A DNA stretch of 48,596 nucleotides, taken from Acidovorax sp. sic0104 (lineage in GTDB: Bacteria; Pseudomonadota; Gammaproteobacteria; Burkholderiales; Burkholderiaceae_C). The stretch spans positions 1-48,596 of the forward strand of contig NZ_JAHUWH010000028.1 in the NCBI RefSeq assembly GCF_019219095.1, read 5' to 3'. The position numbers were made by a program, and so were the translations under genes. Shown here piece by piece: positions 23,994-34,487 of the stretch. Below the pieces are notes generated by a model, which searched no databases, was not told the origin of the DNA, and saw nothing but the letters and a program-made list of their open reading frames with translations. Each line of letters begins with the position of its first letter. Positions within the stretch are counted from its first letter, which is position 1.

Positions 23994-26900
23994 ATGAGTC
24001 CTTCGCGCCCGTTCATCGAGAGGCCCGTCGCCACCGCCCTGCTGATGCTGGCCATCGTGCTGGCGGGGCTGCTGGGCTTTCGCTTCCTGCCCTTGTCGGC
24101 CCTGCCGGAGGTGGATTACCCCACCATCCAGGTCCAGACCCTGTACCCCGGCGCCAGCCCCGAGGTGATGAGCCGCACGGTGAGTGCGCCGCTCGAGCGC
24201 CAGTTCGGCCAGATGCCGGGACTGGAGCGCATGGCCTCGACCAGTGCGTCGGGCGTGTCCATCATCACGCTGCAGTTCGGCCTGGGCCTGGCGCTGGACG
24301 TGGCCGAGCAGGAGGTGCAGGCGGCCATCAACGCCGGCAACTCGCTGCTGCCCGCCGACCTGCCCGCGCCGCCCGTGTACGCCAAGGTGAACCCGGCCGA
24401 CGCGCCCGTGCTCACGCTGGCCATCAGTTCCGACACGCTGCCGCTGACCGAGGTGCAGAACCTGGTCAACACGCGCCTGGCGCAGAAGATCAGCCAGGTC
24501 ACCGGCGTGGGGCTGGTGTCGCTGGCGGGCGGCCAGCGGCCCGCGGTGCGCATCCAGGCCGACACCAAGGCGCTGGCGTCGTACGGGATCGGCCTCGACA
24601 CCCTGCGCACGGCCATCTCGGCCGCCAATGCCAACAGCGCCAAGGGCAGCTTCGACGGGCCGCAGCGCTCCTACACCATCAATGCCAACGACCAGCTGCT
24701 CACGGCCGAGGACTACAAGAACCTCATCGTCTCGTGGCGCAACGGCGCGCCGGTGCGCATGATCGAGGTGGCGCGCGTGGTGGACAGCGCTGAGAACAAC
24801 CGCCTGGGCGCCTGGGCGGGGATGGGCTTGGAGGGAGGCGTGTTAGCCACCGAGCCGCCGCCGGGCCGCCCCAAGGCGGCGAGCGCCCCCTCGGGGGGCA
24901 GCGAACCACACGAAGTGGGGAGCGAGGGGGCCATCGAGCCGCCGCCGGGCCGCCCCAAGGCGGCGAGCGCCCCCTCGGGGGGCAGCGAACCACACGAAGT
25001 GGGCAGCGTGGGGGCCACACTCACTCCAGCCATCATCCTGAACGTGCAGCGTCAGCCGGGCGCCAACGTGATCGCCACGGTGGACAGCATCAAGAAGCTG
25101 CTGCCCGAGCTGCAGGCCGGCCTGCCCGCATCGCTCAAGGTGCAGGTGCTCTCCGACCGCACCACCGGCATCCGGGGCTCGGTGCACCATGTCGAGATGG
25201 AGCTGATCCTGGCGGTGCTGATGGTGGTGCTGGTGATCTTCTTCTTTCTGCACAGCCTGCGCGCCACGGTCATCGCCAGCCTGGCGGTGCCCATCTCGCT
25301 CATCGGCACCTGCGGCGTGATGTACCTGCTGGGCTACAGCCTCAACAACCTGAGCCTGATGGCGCTGACGATCGCGACGGGCTTCGTGGTGGACGATGCG
25401 ATCGTGATGATCGAGAACATCGCGCGCTACCTGGAAGAGGGCGAGCCGCCGTTCCAGGCCGCGCTCAAGGGGGCCACGCAGATCGGCTTCACCATCATCT
25501 CGCTGACCGTGTCGTTGATCGCGGTGCTGATCCCGCTCTTGTTCATGAGCGATGTGGTGGGGCGGCTGTTCCGCGAGTTCGCGGTCACGCTGGCCATCAC
25601 CATCCTGATCTCCGGCGTGGTGTCGCTCACGCTGGTGCCCATGATGGCCGCGCGCTGGCTGCGCCCAGAGCCCGTGGGCGGACAGCACGGCATTGCGGGC
25701 CGCATCAACCGTGGGTTCGACCGCGTGATCGCGGGCTATGACCGGTGGCTGCAGTGGGTGCTGCGCCACCAGGGCGCCACGATGGTGGTGGCGGTGCTCA
25801 CGCTCGCGCTCACGGCGCTGCTGTACGTTGTCATCCCCAAGGGGTTGTTCCCCACGCAGGACACGGGACAGCTGCAGGCGCGCATCGAGGCGTCGCAGGA
25901 CGTGTCGTACGCGCGCATGAGCGAGCTGCAGCAGCAGGCAGCGCGCGCCATCCTGGAGGACCCGGACGTGCAGTCGCTCAGCGCCTTCGTGGGCGTGGAT
26001 GCGGCCAACAACACCATGCTCAACGCCGGGCGCATGCTCATCAACCTCAAGCCCGACCGCGATGGGCAAGATGCCATCATGCAGCGCCTTCGCGAGCGGG
26101 TGCGGTCGGTGGCGGGCGTCACGCTGTACCTGCAGCCCACGCAGGATTTGACCATCGACGCGGAGACCGGGCCCACCGAGTACCGCGCGTCCATCGGCGG
26201 CGTCGATTCGGCGCTGGTCAACGAATGGACGCGCAAGCTGGCCGAGCGCCTGAAGACCGAGCCCAAGGTGCGCAACGCCACCACCGATGCGGGTGCGCAG
26301 GGTCTGTCGGCGTACGTGGACATCGACCGCAACACCGCCTCGCGCCTGTCCGTCACGGCCAGCAATGTGGACGACACGCTGTACAGCGCGTTCGGCCAGC
26401 GCATCGTGTCCACCATCTTCACCGAGACCAACCAGTACCGCGTGATCCTGGAGGCGCAGCAGGACCAGCTCAACACGCCCGAGGCCCTGGGCACGCTGCA
26501 GCTGCGCACCGGCTCGGGCGCGCCCACGCCGCTGGCGGCCATTGCCACCATCCGCGAGCAGCCCGCGCCGCTGCAGGTCACGCGCGTGGCGCAGTACCCG
26601 GCGGCCACGCTGGGCTTCGACAAGGCGCCGGGCGTGTCGCTGGGCGCGGCGGTGGATGCGATCCGCGCGGCCGCCAAGGAGATCGGCATGCCCGCCGGGC
26701 TGTCGATGGAGTTCCTGGGCGCGGCCGGCGCGTACGAGAAGTCGCTGTCCAGCCAGCTGTGGCTCATCCTGGCCGCCATGGTGTGCGTATACATCGTGCT
26801 CGGTGTGCTGTATGAGAGCTACATCCACCCTGTGACCATCCTGTCGACCCTGCCCTCGGCGGGCGTGGGCGCGCTGCTGGCGCTGATGCTCACGGGCAAC

Positions 26901-27305
26901 GACCTGGGTGTGATCGGCATCATCGGCATCATCCTGTTGATCGGCATCGTCAAGAAGAACGCGATCATGATGATCGACTTCGCCATCGACGCCGAGCGCA
27001 ACCAGGGCAAGTCGCCGCAGGAAGCCATTCACCAGGCGGCGCTGCTGCGCTTTCGGCCCATCCTGATGACCACGCTGGCGGCACTGTTCGCGGCGCTGCC
27101 GCTGATGCTGGGTTGGGGCGAGGGCGCCGAGCTGCGCCGGCCGCTGGGCCTCGCGATCTTCGGCGGGCTGATCCTGAGCCAGATGCTCACGCTGTTCACC
27201 ACGCCCGTGATCTACCTGGCGTTCGACCGCATGGGCCGCCGCGTCACGGGCCGGGGCACGGCCGCTGCTCCGCTGCAGGGCGAGGGCGCGGGAGGCGTAC
27301 GGTGA
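23994..27305 (+). CDS. mdtB: RND efflux permease, MdtB-type, with 56-residue repeat insertion
   Basis: 1103 residues, about 60 more than usual. It opens with [20 protein letters not shown] (TM1) and has the paired TM4 aspartates in [20 protein letters not shown]. The end of the first half and the second membrane half show [24 protein letters not shown] helices and [14 protein letters not shown]. The extra length is residues 285-340: two 28-residue units of [24 protein letters not shown] sequence between NNRLGAWAG and [16 protein letters not shown], where relatives read almost continuously. That point lies in the periplasmic porter domain. If expressed, the pump carries a Pro/Ala/Ser/Gly-rich loop. 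It overlaps the next gene by GTGA. Confidence 0.9.
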   Translation: MSPSRPFIERPVATALLMLAIVLAGLLGFRFLPLSALPEVDYPTIQVQTLYPGASPEVMSRTVSAPLERQFGQMPGLERMASTSASGVSIITLQFGLGLALDVAEQEVQAAINAGNSLLPADLPAPPVYAKVNPADAPVLTLAISSDTLPLTEVQNLVNTRLAQKISQVTGVGLVSLAGGQRPAVRIQADTKALASYGIGLDTLRTAISAANANSAKGSFDGPQRSYTINANDQLLTAEDYKNLIVSWRNGAPVRMIEVARVVDSAENNRLGAWAGMGLEGGVLATEPPPGRPKAASAPSGGSEPHEVGSEGAIEPPPGRPKAASAPSGGSEPHEVGSVGATLTPAIILNVQRQPGANVIATVDSIKKLLPELQAGLPASLKVQVLSDRTTGIRGSVHHVEMELILAVLMVVLVIFFFLHSLRATVIASLAVPISLIGTCGVMYLLGYSLNNLSLMALTIATGFVVDDAIVMIENIARYLEEGEPPFQAALKGATQIGFTIISLTVSLIAVLIPLLFMSDVVGRLFREFAVTLAITILISGVVSLTLVPMMAARWLRPEPVGGQHGIAGRINRGFDRVIAGYDRWLQWVLRHQGATMVVAVLTLALTALLYVVIPKGLFPTQDTGQLQARIEASQDVSYARMSELQQQAARAILEDPDVQSLSAFVGVDAANNTMLNAGRMLINLKPDRDGQDAIMQRLRERVRSVAGVTLYLQPTQDLTIDAETGPTEYRASIGGVDSALVNEWTRKLAERLKTEPKVRNATTDAGAQGLSAYVDIDRNTASRLSVTASNVDDTLYSAFGQRIVSTIFTETNQYRVILEAQQDQLNTPEALGTLQLRTGSGAPTPLAAIATIREQPAPLQVTRVAQYPAATLGFDKAPGVSLGAAVDAIRAAAKEIGMPAGLSMEFLGAAGAYEKSLSSQLWLILAAMVCVYIVLGVLYESYIHPVTILSTLPSAGVGALLALMLTGNDLGVIGIIGIILLIGIVKKNAIMMIDFAIDAERNQGKSPQEAIHQAALLRFRPILMTTLAALFAALPLMLGWGEGAELRRPLGLAIFGGLILSQMLTLFTTPVIYLAFDRMGRRVTGRGTAAAPLQGEGAGGVR
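24846..25013 (+). repeat. 84-bp tandem duplication in mdtB (family C repeat)
   Basis: Copy 1 is 24846-24929 and copy 2 24930-25013; they differ at only a few positions (for example ACC/ATC in the second codon, GGGGAGCGAG/GGGCAGCGTG near the end), and GCCAC recurs after copy 2. Each unit contains a CGCCCCCTCGGGGGGC-type hairpin. 84 is divisible by three, so both copies stay in frame and contain no stop. Both strands are open across it. The unit resembles the GC-rich repeat at 11983-12060. Confidence 0.85.
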
Positions 27306-30300
27306 ATCTCTCGCGCCCCTTCGTGGAGCGGCCGGTCGCCACCGTGCTGCTGACCATCGGAATGGCCCTCGCGGGCATCGCCGCGTTCTTCGTGCTCCCG
27401 GTGTCGCCACTGCCGCAGGTGGACTACCCGGCCATCTCGGTGTCGGCGAGCCTCGCGGGCGCGAGCCCCGAGACCATGGCCACCAGCGTGGTCACGCCGC
27501 TGGAGCGGCGCCTGGGCGTGATCGCGGGGGTCAACGAAATGACCTCGTCGAGCTCCAACGGCTCCGCCCGCGTGAGCCTGCAGTTCGACCTGAACCGCGA
27601 CATCGACGCCGCGGCGCGCGAGGTGCAGGCCGCCATCAACGCGTCCCGCGCCGACCTGCCCGCCACGCTGCGCAGCAACCCCACCTACCGAAAGCGCAAC
27701 TCGGCGGCGTCGCCCGTCATCATCCTGGCGCTGACATCGAAGACCCGCACGCCGGGCGAGATCTACGACGCGGTCTCCAACGTGGTGAGCCAGCGGCTGT
27801 CGCAGGTGGACGGCGTGGGCGAGGTGGAGATCGGCGGGGGCTCGCTGCCCGCGGTGCGCGTGGAGCTGCTGCCGTTCGCGCTCAACCGCTACGGCATCAG
27901 CACCGAGGACGTGCGCGCCGCCATCCAGGCCTCGAACGCCAACCGCCCCAAGGGCGCCATCGAGGGCGACGGTCGCCGCCTGCAGATCTACACGCCGTCG
28001 CCCGCGCGCAAGGCGTCGGAATATGAGTCGCTGATCGTCGCCTGGCGCAACAACGCCGCCGTGCGGCTGGGCGACGTGGCGCGGGTGGAAGACGGCGTGG
28101 AGAACCGCCGCACGGTGGGTCTCTTCAATGGCGAGCCGGCCATCATCGTGCTGGTCACGCGCCAGCCGGGCGCGAACATCATCCAGACGGTGGACTCGGT
28201 GCGCGCGCTGCTGCCCGACCTGCAGGCCCAGCTACCGCAGGATATCCAGGTGGCCGTGGCGTCGGACAGCACCAACTCCATCCGCTCTTCGCTCAAGGAG
28301 ATCGAGCTCACGCTCATGGTCTCCATCGCGCTCGTGGTGCTGGTGGTGGGGCTGTTCCTGCGCAAGGCGCGGGCCACGGTGATTCCGGCGGTGGCCACCG
28401 TGGTGTCGCTGCTGGGCACCTTCGGCGTGATGTACTTCCTGGGCTTCAGCCTGAACAACCTGAGCCTGATGGCGCTGACGGTGGCCACCGGCTTCGTGGT
28501 GGACGACGCCATCGTGGTGCTGGAGAACACCATGCGCCACATCGAGGCCGGCATGGACCGCATGCAGGCGGCGCTGCAGGGCGCGCGCGAGGTGGGCTTC
28601 ACGGTGCTGTCCATCAGCCTGTCGCTGGTGGCGGTGTTCATCCCGCTGCTGTTCATGGACGGGCAGGTGGGCCGGCTGTTCCGCGAGTTCGCGATCACGC
28701 TGTCGGCGGCGGTGATGATTTCGCTGGTGATCTCGCTCACCACCACGCCCATGATGTGCGCCTGGCTGCTGCGTGCGCACGACCCGGCCAGCGACAAGCC
28801 GCCTTCGCGCGTTGCGCGCTGGGCCGAGCGCGGCTACCAGGGCGTGCTGCGCGGCTATGCGAGCAGCCTGGACTGGGCGCTGGCCAGCAAGGGGCTGGTG
28901 GTACTGATCCTGCTGGCGGTGATTGGCCTGAACGTGTATCTGTTCGCCAAGATCCCCAAGGGCTACTTCCCCGAGCAGGACAACGGCCAGCTCAATGCCG
29001 GGCTGCGCGCCGACCAGAGCATCTCGTCAGACGCGCTCGCTGCCAAGCTGCGCCAGGCGGTGGAAATCATCCGCAAGGACCCGGCGGTGGACACGGTGGT
29101 GGGCTTCTCGGGCGGCAGCCGTGCGGGTGGCGGCTTCATGTTTGTCAACCTGAAGCCACTGAAGCAGCGCACCGACAGCACGCCCGCGGTCATCGCGCGT
29201 CTGCGGCCGCAGCTCAACCAGATCACGGGCCTCAGGGTCTTCCTGAACCCGGTGCAGGACCTGCGCATGGGCGGGCGATCCAGCAATTCGACCTACCAGT
29301 ACACCTTGAAGAGCGACAACATGGCCGACCTCAAGCAGTGGGCGGGCAAGCTGGCCGACCGGCTCAAGGACGAGACCTTGCTGCAGGACGTGGACACCGA
29401 CCTGGCCGAGAACGGCGTGGAGACGTACATCGAGGTCGACAAGGCGTCTGCATCGCGCCTGGGCGTGACGTCGTCTGCCATCGACAATGCTCTGTACAAC
29501 GCCTTCGGCCAGCGCTCGGTGGCCACGATCTACGGCGAGCTCAACCAGTACGCCGTCATCATGGAGTGGGCGCCCGAGTACACGCGCGGCCCGCCGGCCC
29601 TGAAGGACATCTACGTGGCGGCCAATCCCACGGGCGCAGTCGGCACCGTGGCCAACCCGGGCCAGCGCGGCGCCTCCACCGGCCAGGTCATCAGCACGGC
29701 GGCATCGACCATGGTGCCGCTGAGCGCCATCGCCAAGGTGGTGGAGCGGGCGTCGCCCACCTCCATCAGCCACCAGGACGGCGAGCTGGCCACCACGGTG
29801 TCGTTCAACATCGACCCGGGCACTTCGCTCGGGCAGGCGCAGCAGGTCATTGCGCAGGCCGAGGCCGACATCGCCATGCCCACCAACGTGCGCGGAAGCT
29901 TCCAGGGCACGGCGCTCAGCGCGCAGCAGTCGCAGGGGCAGCAGGCCTTCCTCATCATCACGGCCATCATCGTGATCTACATCGTGCTCGGCGTGCTGTA
30001 TGAAAGCCTGATCCACCCGATCACGGTGCTGACCACGCTGCCTTCGGCCGGCGTGGGGGCGGTGCTGGCGCTGCTGCTGTTCAACATGCAGTTCACCATC
30101 ATCGCGCTCATCGGTGTGTTCCTGCTGATCGGCATCGTCAAGAAGAACGCGATCATGATCATCGACTTTGCGCTGGAGGCGGAGCGCGCGCGCGGACTGT
30201 CGGCGCTCGATGCCGTGCGCGAGGCCTGCATGATGCGCTTTCGGCCCATCCTCATGACCACGATGGCCGCCGCGCTGGGCGCGCTGCCGCTGGCCATCGG

Positions 30301-30484
30301 CTTCGGGCAGGGCTCGGAGCTGCGCCAGCCGCTGGGCGTGGCGATCATCGGCGGGCTCATCGCGAGCCAGCTGCTCACGCTCCTGACCACGCCCGTGGTC
30401 TATGTGCTGCTGGACAAGCTGCGCACGCCCGCCCCCAACGAACAACATCTGAGCCGTGCCGGTGCCCCCGGCGCGGCCACCTGA
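27302..30484 (+). CDS. mdtC: RND efflux permease, MdtC-type
   Basis: 1060 residues, within the normal range. The GTG at 27302 overlaps the mdtB stop (GTGA), and the protein begins [22 protein letters not shown]1 of RND pumps. TM4 has both proton-relay aspartates ([20 protein letters not shown]). The second half includes [20 protein letters not shown] and [20 protein letters not shown]. At the position of the mdtB insertion this protein reads [20 protein letters not shown] without extra residues, which confirms that mdtB, not this gene, is unusual. MdtB and MdtC form mixed trimers in E. coli. Probable substrates are hydrophobic or amphiphilic compounds such as bile salts or novobiocin, by analogy. 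Confidence 0.92.
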   Translation: MNLSRPFVERPVATVLLTIGMALAGIAAFFVLPVSPLPQVDYPAISVSASLAGASPETMATSVVTPLERRLGVIAGVNEMTSSSSNGSARVSLQFDLNRDIDAAAREVQAAINASRADLPATLRSNPTYRKRNSAASPVIILALTSKTRTPGEIYDAVSNVVSQRLSQVDGVGEVEIGGGSLPAVRVELLPFALNRYGISTEDVRAAIQASNANRPKGAIEGDGRRLQIYTPSPARKASEYESLIVAWRNNAAVRLGDVARVEDGVENRRTVGLFNGEPAIIVLVTRQPGANIIQTVDSVRALLPDLQAQLPQDIQVAVASDSTNSIRSSLKEIELTLMVSIALVVLVVGLFLRKARATVIPAVATVVSLLGTFGVMYFLGFSLNNLSLMALTVATGFVVDDAIVVLENTMRHIEAGMDRMQAALQGAREVGFTVLSISLSLVAVFIPLLFMDGQVGRLFREFAITLSAAVMISLVISLTTTPMMCAWLLRAHDPASDKPPSRVARWAERGYQGVLRGYASSLDWALASKGLVVLILLAVIGLNVYLFAKIPKGYFPEQDNGQLNAGLRADQSISSDALAAKLRQAVEIIRKDPAVDTVVGFSGGSRAGGGFMFVNLKPLKQRTDSTPAVIARLRPQLNQITGLRVFLNPVQDLRMGGRSSNSTYQYTLKSDNMADLKQWAGKLADRLKDETLLQDVDTDLAENGVETYIEVDKASASRLGVTSSAIDNALYNAFGQRSVATIYGELNQYAVIMEWAPEYTRGPPALKDIYVAANPTGAVGTVANPGQRGASTGQVISTAASTMVPLSAIAKVVERASPTSISHQDGELATTVSFNIDPGTSLGQAQQVIAQAEADIAMPTNVRGSFQGTALSAQQSQGQQAFLIITAIIVIYIVLGVLYESLIHPITVLTTLPSAGVGAVLALLLFNMQFTIIALIGVFLLIGIVKKNAIMIIDFALEAERARGLSALDAVREACMMRFRPILMTTMAAALGALPLAIGFGQGSELRQPLGVAIIGGLIASQLLTLLTTPVVYVLLDKLRTPAPNEQHLSRAGAPGAAT

Positions 30485-30493
30485 TCGGTGCCC

Positions 30494-31954
30494 ATGAAAT
30501 ATCTCCACGCCCCGCTCACACCCGGCGCGCACGCCGCTCGGACACCCATGGCCCGCCCGCCCGCGCTCGCACTCGTGCTGGCCGCCGCTGCCCTGCTGTC
30601 CGGCTGCTCGGTCACGCCGCCCTACCAGCACCCCCAGATGGCCGTGCCCGCGTCGTTCAAGGAGGCTGGCGCCACCTGGGCACCCGCGGCGCCTGCCGAT
30701 GCGCTGGACCGCGGCCCCTGGTGGGAGCTGTTCCAGGACGCGGAGCTCAACCGCCTGGCCGAGCAGGTGCAGCTGTCCAACCAGAACATCGCCGCAGCCG
30801 TGGCCGCCTATGCGCAGGCGCAGGCCGTGGTGCGGCAGCAGCGGGCAGGCCTGCTGCCGTCGGTGAGCCTGTCGGGCGGTGCGACGCGCACGGGCGGTGA
30901 AGGCGCCACCCGCTCGGGCTTGTCCACCCAGGCATCGCTGGGCGTGGACTGGGCGCCGGACCTGTGGGGGCGCCTGCAAAGCGGCGTGAACAGCGCCCAG
31001 GCCAGCGCGCAGGCGAGCGAGGCCGACCTGGCCTCTGCGCGCCTGTCTGCCGTGGGCACGCTGGCCTCGGCGTACTTCCAGTTGCGCGAGGCGGACGCCG
31101 AGATCGAGCTGCTGCAGGCCACGGTGGAGGGCTACGAGCGCAGCCTGCAGATCGTGCGTAACCGCTACAGCGCAGGTGTGGTGGCGCAGACCGACGTGCT
31201 GCAGGCGCAGACCCAACTGGCCAACGCGCGCGCCGACCTGGCCACCGTGCGGCAGAACCGCGCGCGCTTCGAGCACGCAATAGCGGTGTTGACGGGCCGA
31301 GCCCCGGCCGACTTCGCGCTCGCGCGGGCGCAATGGGTGGCGGCGGTGCCGGACGTGCCAGTGGGCGTGCCCTCGACGCTGCTGCAGCGCCGGCCCGACA
31401 TCGCGGCGGCCGAGCGTGCGGTCGCCGCGGCCAATGCGCAGATCGGCATCCAGCGCGCCGCCTATTTCCCGAACCTGAGCCTGGGCGCGTCGGTGGGCAG
31501 CGGCGGCAGCAGCGTGGCCGACCTGTTCAAGGCGTCCACGCTGGTGTGGTCGCTGGGCCTGTCGGTGGCGCAGACGATCTTCGATGCCGGCGCCACGGCG
31601 GCCCGGGTGGAAGAAGCCCAGGCCGCGCGCGAGGGCCGCGTGGCCGTCTACCGCCAGACGGTGCTCACGGCCTTCCAGACGGTGGAAGACCAGCTCACGG
31701 TGCTGCGCACCTTGCAGGAGCAGGAGCCCCTGCGCCGCGAGGCGGTGGCCGCGGCGGAGCGCACGGCGCAGCAGCTGCTCAACCGCTACCGCGAAGGCCA
31801 GGTGGGCTACACCGAGGTGGTCACGGCCCAGGTCTCGGCGCTGTCGGCGCAGCGCGCGCTGCTGCAATTGCAGGTCAACCGCCAGCTGGCGGCGGTGACG
31901 CTGGTACAGGCGCTGGGTGGCGGGTGGCAGGCCCCTTGGCAGGCGCCCGCCTGA
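30494..31954 (+). CDS. outer-membrane efflux lipoprotein (NodT/OprM-type)
   Basis: 486 residues. A lipoprotein signal ends in LLSGC with the acylated Cys at residue 38. Two outer-membrane-factor repeats follow: WWELFQDAELNRLAEQVQLS, SQASLGVDWAPDLWGRL and YFQLREADAEIELLQATVEG in the first; RYSAGVVAQTDVLQAQTQLA in the middle; RRPDIAAAERAVAAANAQIG and RYREGQVGYTEVVTAQVSAL in the second. These are hallmarks of TolC/OprM channels. The gene follows mdtC by 9 bases and supplies the outer-membrane channel for the pump. Starts at 30488 (GTG), 30494 (ATG) and 30548 (ATG) are possible; the last would give a tidier signal peptide. Confidence 0.9.
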   Translation: MKYLHAPLTPGAHAARTPMARPPALALVLAAAALLSGCSVTPPYQHPQMAVPASFKEAGATWAPAAPADALDRGPWWELFQDAELNRLAEQVQLSNQNIAAAVAAYAQAQAVVRQQRAGLLPSVSLSGGATRTGGEGATRSGLSTQASLGVDWAPDLWGRLQSGVNSAQASAQASEADLASARLSAVGTLASAYFQLREADAEIELLQATVEGYERSLQIVRNRYSAGVVAQTDVLQAQTQLANARADLATVRQNRARFEHAIAVLTGRAPADFALARAQWVAAVPDVPVGVPSTLLQRRPDIAAAERAVAAANAQIGIQRAAYFPNLSLGASVGSGGSSVADLFKASTLVWSLGLSVAQTIFDAGATAARVEEAQAAREGRVAVYRQTVLTAFQTVEDQLTVLRTLQEQEPLRREAVAAAERTAQQLLNRYREGQVGYTEVVTAQVSALSAQRALLQLQVNRQLAAVTLVQALGGGWQAPWQAPA

Positions 31955-31985
31955 GAGCCCTGCGCGAACCGCAGCGCATATACTC

Positions 31986-32027
31986 CTGTTTTGATAGCTG
32001 CTGGCGCTTGCCTGTAAAGAGGTACAG
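31986..32027. repeat. family A repeat upstream of uppP
   Basis: CTGTTTTGATAGCTGCTGGC then GCTTGCCTGTAAAGAGGTAC. The left half matches the family A core (TGATAGCTGCTNGCGCTT); the right half is diverged. It occupies the gap between the outer-membrane factor and uppP, just before the uppP ribosome site. Confidence 0.6.
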
Positions 32028-32062
32028 CCCGATTTGACTTAAAGTTTTCTTAAGGAGTGCGC

Positions 32063-32887
32063 GTGGACGTTCTTTTGCTGGCCAAGGCCGCCATCATGGG
32101 CGTGGTGGAGGGCCTGACCGAGTTCCTGCCCATTTCCTCCACGGGGCACCTGATCCTGGCGGGCTCGTTGCTGGGCTTTGACGATGCCAAGGCCAAGGTG
32201 TTCGACATCGCCATCCAGACGGGCGCCATCTTCGCGGTCATCCTGGTGTACTGGCAGAAGATCCGCGAGACGCTGGTGGCCCTGCCCACCGAGCGCCAGG
32301 CCCAGCGGTTCGCGCTCAACGTGTTCATCGGGTTCCTGCCCGCCGTGGTGCTGGGGCTGTTGCTGGGCAAGATGATCAAGGCGCACCTGTTCACGCCGGT
32401 GGTGGTGGCCAGCACCTTCATCCTGGGCGGCTTCATCATCCTGTGGGCCGAGCGGCGCTCGCCAGCCGCCACGCGCATCCAGACGGTGGACGAGATGACG
32501 CCGCTCGATGCGCTCAAGGTGGGCCTGGTGCAGTGCCTGGCGATGGTGCCCGGCACCAGCCGCAGCGGCGCCACCATCATCGGCGGCATGCTGCTCGGCT
32601 TGTCGCGCAAGGCGGCGACCGACTTCTCGTTCTTTCTGGCCATTCCCACGCTGATCGGTGCCGGGGTGTACAGCCTGTACAAGGAGCGTGCGCTGCTGTC
32701 GGCGGCCGACATTCCGATGTTCGCGGTCGGGCTGGTGTTCTCGTTCATCAGCGCCTGGCTGTGCGTACGCTGGCTGTTGCGCTACATCAGCAGCCACAGC
32801 TTCGTGCCGTTTGCTTACTACCGCATCGTGTTCGGCATCATCGTGCTGGTGACCGCCTGGACGGGCTGGGTGCAATGGGCGGGATGA
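32063..32887 (+). CDS. uppP: undecaprenyl-diphosphatase (UppP/BacA)
   Basis: 274 residues, the normal length. The catalytic motif is [18 protein letters not shown] (Glu16, Glu20, His29), and the second active-site motif is [17 protein letters not shown]. About eight membrane helices are visible, including [35 protein letters not shown] and [18 protein letters not shown]. The enzyme dephosphorylates undecaprenyl pyrophosphate, recycling the lipid carrier for peptidoglycan; overexpression gives bacitracin resistance. GTG 32063 is chosen over GTG 32057 because AAGGAG at 32052-32057 would otherwise overlap the start. Confidence 0.95.
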   Translation: MDVLLLAKAAIMGVVEGLTEFLPISSTGHLILAGSLLGFDDAKAKVFDIAIQTGAIFAVILVYWQKIRETLVALPTERQAQRFALNVFIGFLPAVVLGLLLGKMIKAHLFTPVVVASTFILGGFIILWAERRSPAATRIQTVDEMTPLDALKVGLVQCLAMVPGTSRSGATIIGGMLLGLSRKAATDFSFFLAIPTLIGAGVYSLYKERALLSAADIPMFAVGLVFSFISAWLCVRWLLRYISSHSFVPFAYYRIVFGIIVLVTAWTGWVQWAG

Positions 32888-33018
32888 GGTTGCGCATTCG
32901 CATGGATTGGTTATAGGTCGAAAGTGATAAGCTGCCGACACACCCTGCTGCCCGGCGCAGGGGCCGAGGCGCGCGCCGGTGACCTTTCTGGAGGACTGGC
33001 GCGCGGGGCGTTCCACTG

Positions 33019-34371
33019 ATGACCCTGCCCCGCTGGGGCTTTCGCCGCATGATGCAAGACGATCCAGAGTTGTCCGACTATCGGGCCATCGCCCCCGGGT
33101 ACAGCCTGTCCAAGGGCGAGTTGCTTGATGTGATCACGCGCAGCGCTGGCGCCACCATGGCCGTGGTGGACCGCAGCCTCACGATGCTGTATGTCAACGA
33201 CGAGTACGCACGTTGGTTCGGCACCGTGCCGGAGCAACTGGTGGGCAAGTCGCTGACCAGCATGTACGCTGAAGCGGCTGTTACCGCTTTCATGCCCTTC
33301 GTCGCCCGCGTTCTGTCGGGTGAGCGGGTTCAGTACCAGCGCCTGCTGCGCACGCCCTACGGGTTTGACGAGTGGCGCACCATCTGCCTGACCCCCTGGC
33401 ACAACCCCGAAGGATCCATCGAGGGCTTCATCACCACCGCACTCGATGTGCACGAGCTGCAGGTCACCATGGAGGCGCTGCGCGCCGCCAACCAGCGCCT
33501 GTCCTCGCACATGGAAAACAGCCCGCTGGCCGTGCTGGAAATGGACCACAACCTGCGTCTGCTGCACTGCTCGCAACGCGCGGTGCAGCTCATGGGCTGG
33601 CTGCATGTGGCGGACCTGCAAGGGCAGTTGCTCAATGAATTGCTGGACCTGTCACCCGCCGATGCCACCCTGCAGCTGGCGCTGCAGCGCCTTCAGTCTG
33701 GACAGGAATCGCAAAACCGGGCAGAGACATCTTTCCGGCGCGATGACGGCACCGAAGTGCATTGCGAGTGGTTCAACTCGGCGCTGACGGACCCCGACGG
33801 CCAGGTCACCTCGATCATGGCGCTGGTCGAGGACGTCTCCGCCAAGATCGAGATCGCACGCCAGCAGCATTACCTGGCCAACCACGATTCGCTCACCGGG
33901 CTGTTCAACCGGGCGGCCTTCCAGTCCCAGCTGGAGAAGGCCCTGCAGGCCGCGCCTGGTGCGGGCTGCGTGGCGCTGTTGTTCATCGACCTGGACGGGT
34001 TCAAGGGCGTCAACGACACCGAGGGCCACCGGGCGGGCGACGAGGTGCTGCGCATCGTGGCGCGGCGTATCGCCAGCACCGTGCGCTCTGGCGACACCAT
34101 GGCGCGGCTCGGGGGCGACGAGTTTCTGGTGATGCTGGAGCACGACGTGACCCGTGACGTGACGGACACCATCGGCCAGCGGCTCTTGGAGGCACTGCAG
34201 CAGCCCATGCTCGTGGAGGGGCGGGAGCTGTCCATCGGCGCGAGCATCGGCGTGGCGGAATGTCCTCCGCTGGAGTGCCAGATCGACGAGCTCATGAACC
34301 GGGCCGACCAGGCCATGTACAGCGCCAAGCGCGCTGGCAAGGGGCGCCTGCACTACGCTGACGAGGATTGA
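33019..34371 (+). CDS. PAS-GGDEF diguanylate cyclase
   Basis: 450 residues, no membrane segment. Two PAS-type regions precede the cyclase: LDVITRSAGATMAVVDRSLT with FGTVPEQLVGKSLTSMY, ending at TALDVHELQ, and SPLAVLEMDHNLRLLHCSQR, ending at MALVEDVSAKIE. The GGDEF domain begins HDSLTGLFNRAAFQSQL, contains FIDLDGFKGVNDTEGHRAGD, has an intact LGGDEF, and has the RxxD inhibitory site (RSGD) five residues before it. It should make cyclic di-GMP in the cytoplasm in response to a PAS-sensed signal, with product inhibition. The start is not settled: ATG 33019 has only a distant GGAGG; ATG 33049 is an alternative. Confidence 0.9.
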   Translation: MTLPRWGFRRMMQDDPELSDYRAIAPGYSLSKGELLDVITRSAGATMAVVDRSLTMLYVNDEYARWFGTVPEQLVGKSLTSMYAEAAVTAFMPFVARVLSGERVQYQRLLRTPYGFDEWRTICLTPWHNPEGSIEGFITTALDVHELQVTMEALRAANQRLSSHMENSPLAVLEMDHNLRLLHCSQRAVQLMGWLHVADLQGQLLNELLDLSPADATLQLALQRLQSGQESQNRAETSFRRDDGTEVHCEWFNSALTDPDGQVTSIMALVEDVSAKIEIARQQHYLANHDSLTGLFNRAAFQSQLEKALQAAPGAGCVALLFIDLDGFKGVNDTEGHRAGDEVLRIVARRIASTVRSGDTMARLGGDEFLVMLEHDVTRDVTDTIGQRLLEALQQPMLVEGRELSIGASIGVAECPPLECQIDELMNRADQAMYSAKRAGKGRLHYADED

Positions 34372-34487
34372 TCGGCGCTGCGGGCAGGGCTTGCGCGGCC
34401 CTGGCACCGTGCTTTTCGTCGCGCGAAGGAGCATCGCGCGCCGCAGGGCCCCGCGCAGGTGCGACGGGGCCGTGCAGCCTCGCGGTA

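Noticed and set aside
24846..25013. Two direct repeats as a possible CRISPR remnant
   Set aside because: The units are contiguous without spacers, lie in frame within mdtB and resemble a dispersed repeat.
24843..27410. Long minus-strand frame opposite mdtB, including an antisense reading of the 84-bp units
   Set aside because: Gln/His/Arg-rich shadow. The plus strand has full RND motifs on both sides of the repeat, so the repeat is read as mdtB.
34372..34487. Intrinsic terminator between the convergent PAS-GGDEF and flavoprotein genes
   Set aside because: A GCGCGA/TCGCGC stem exists, but no T-run follows on either strand.
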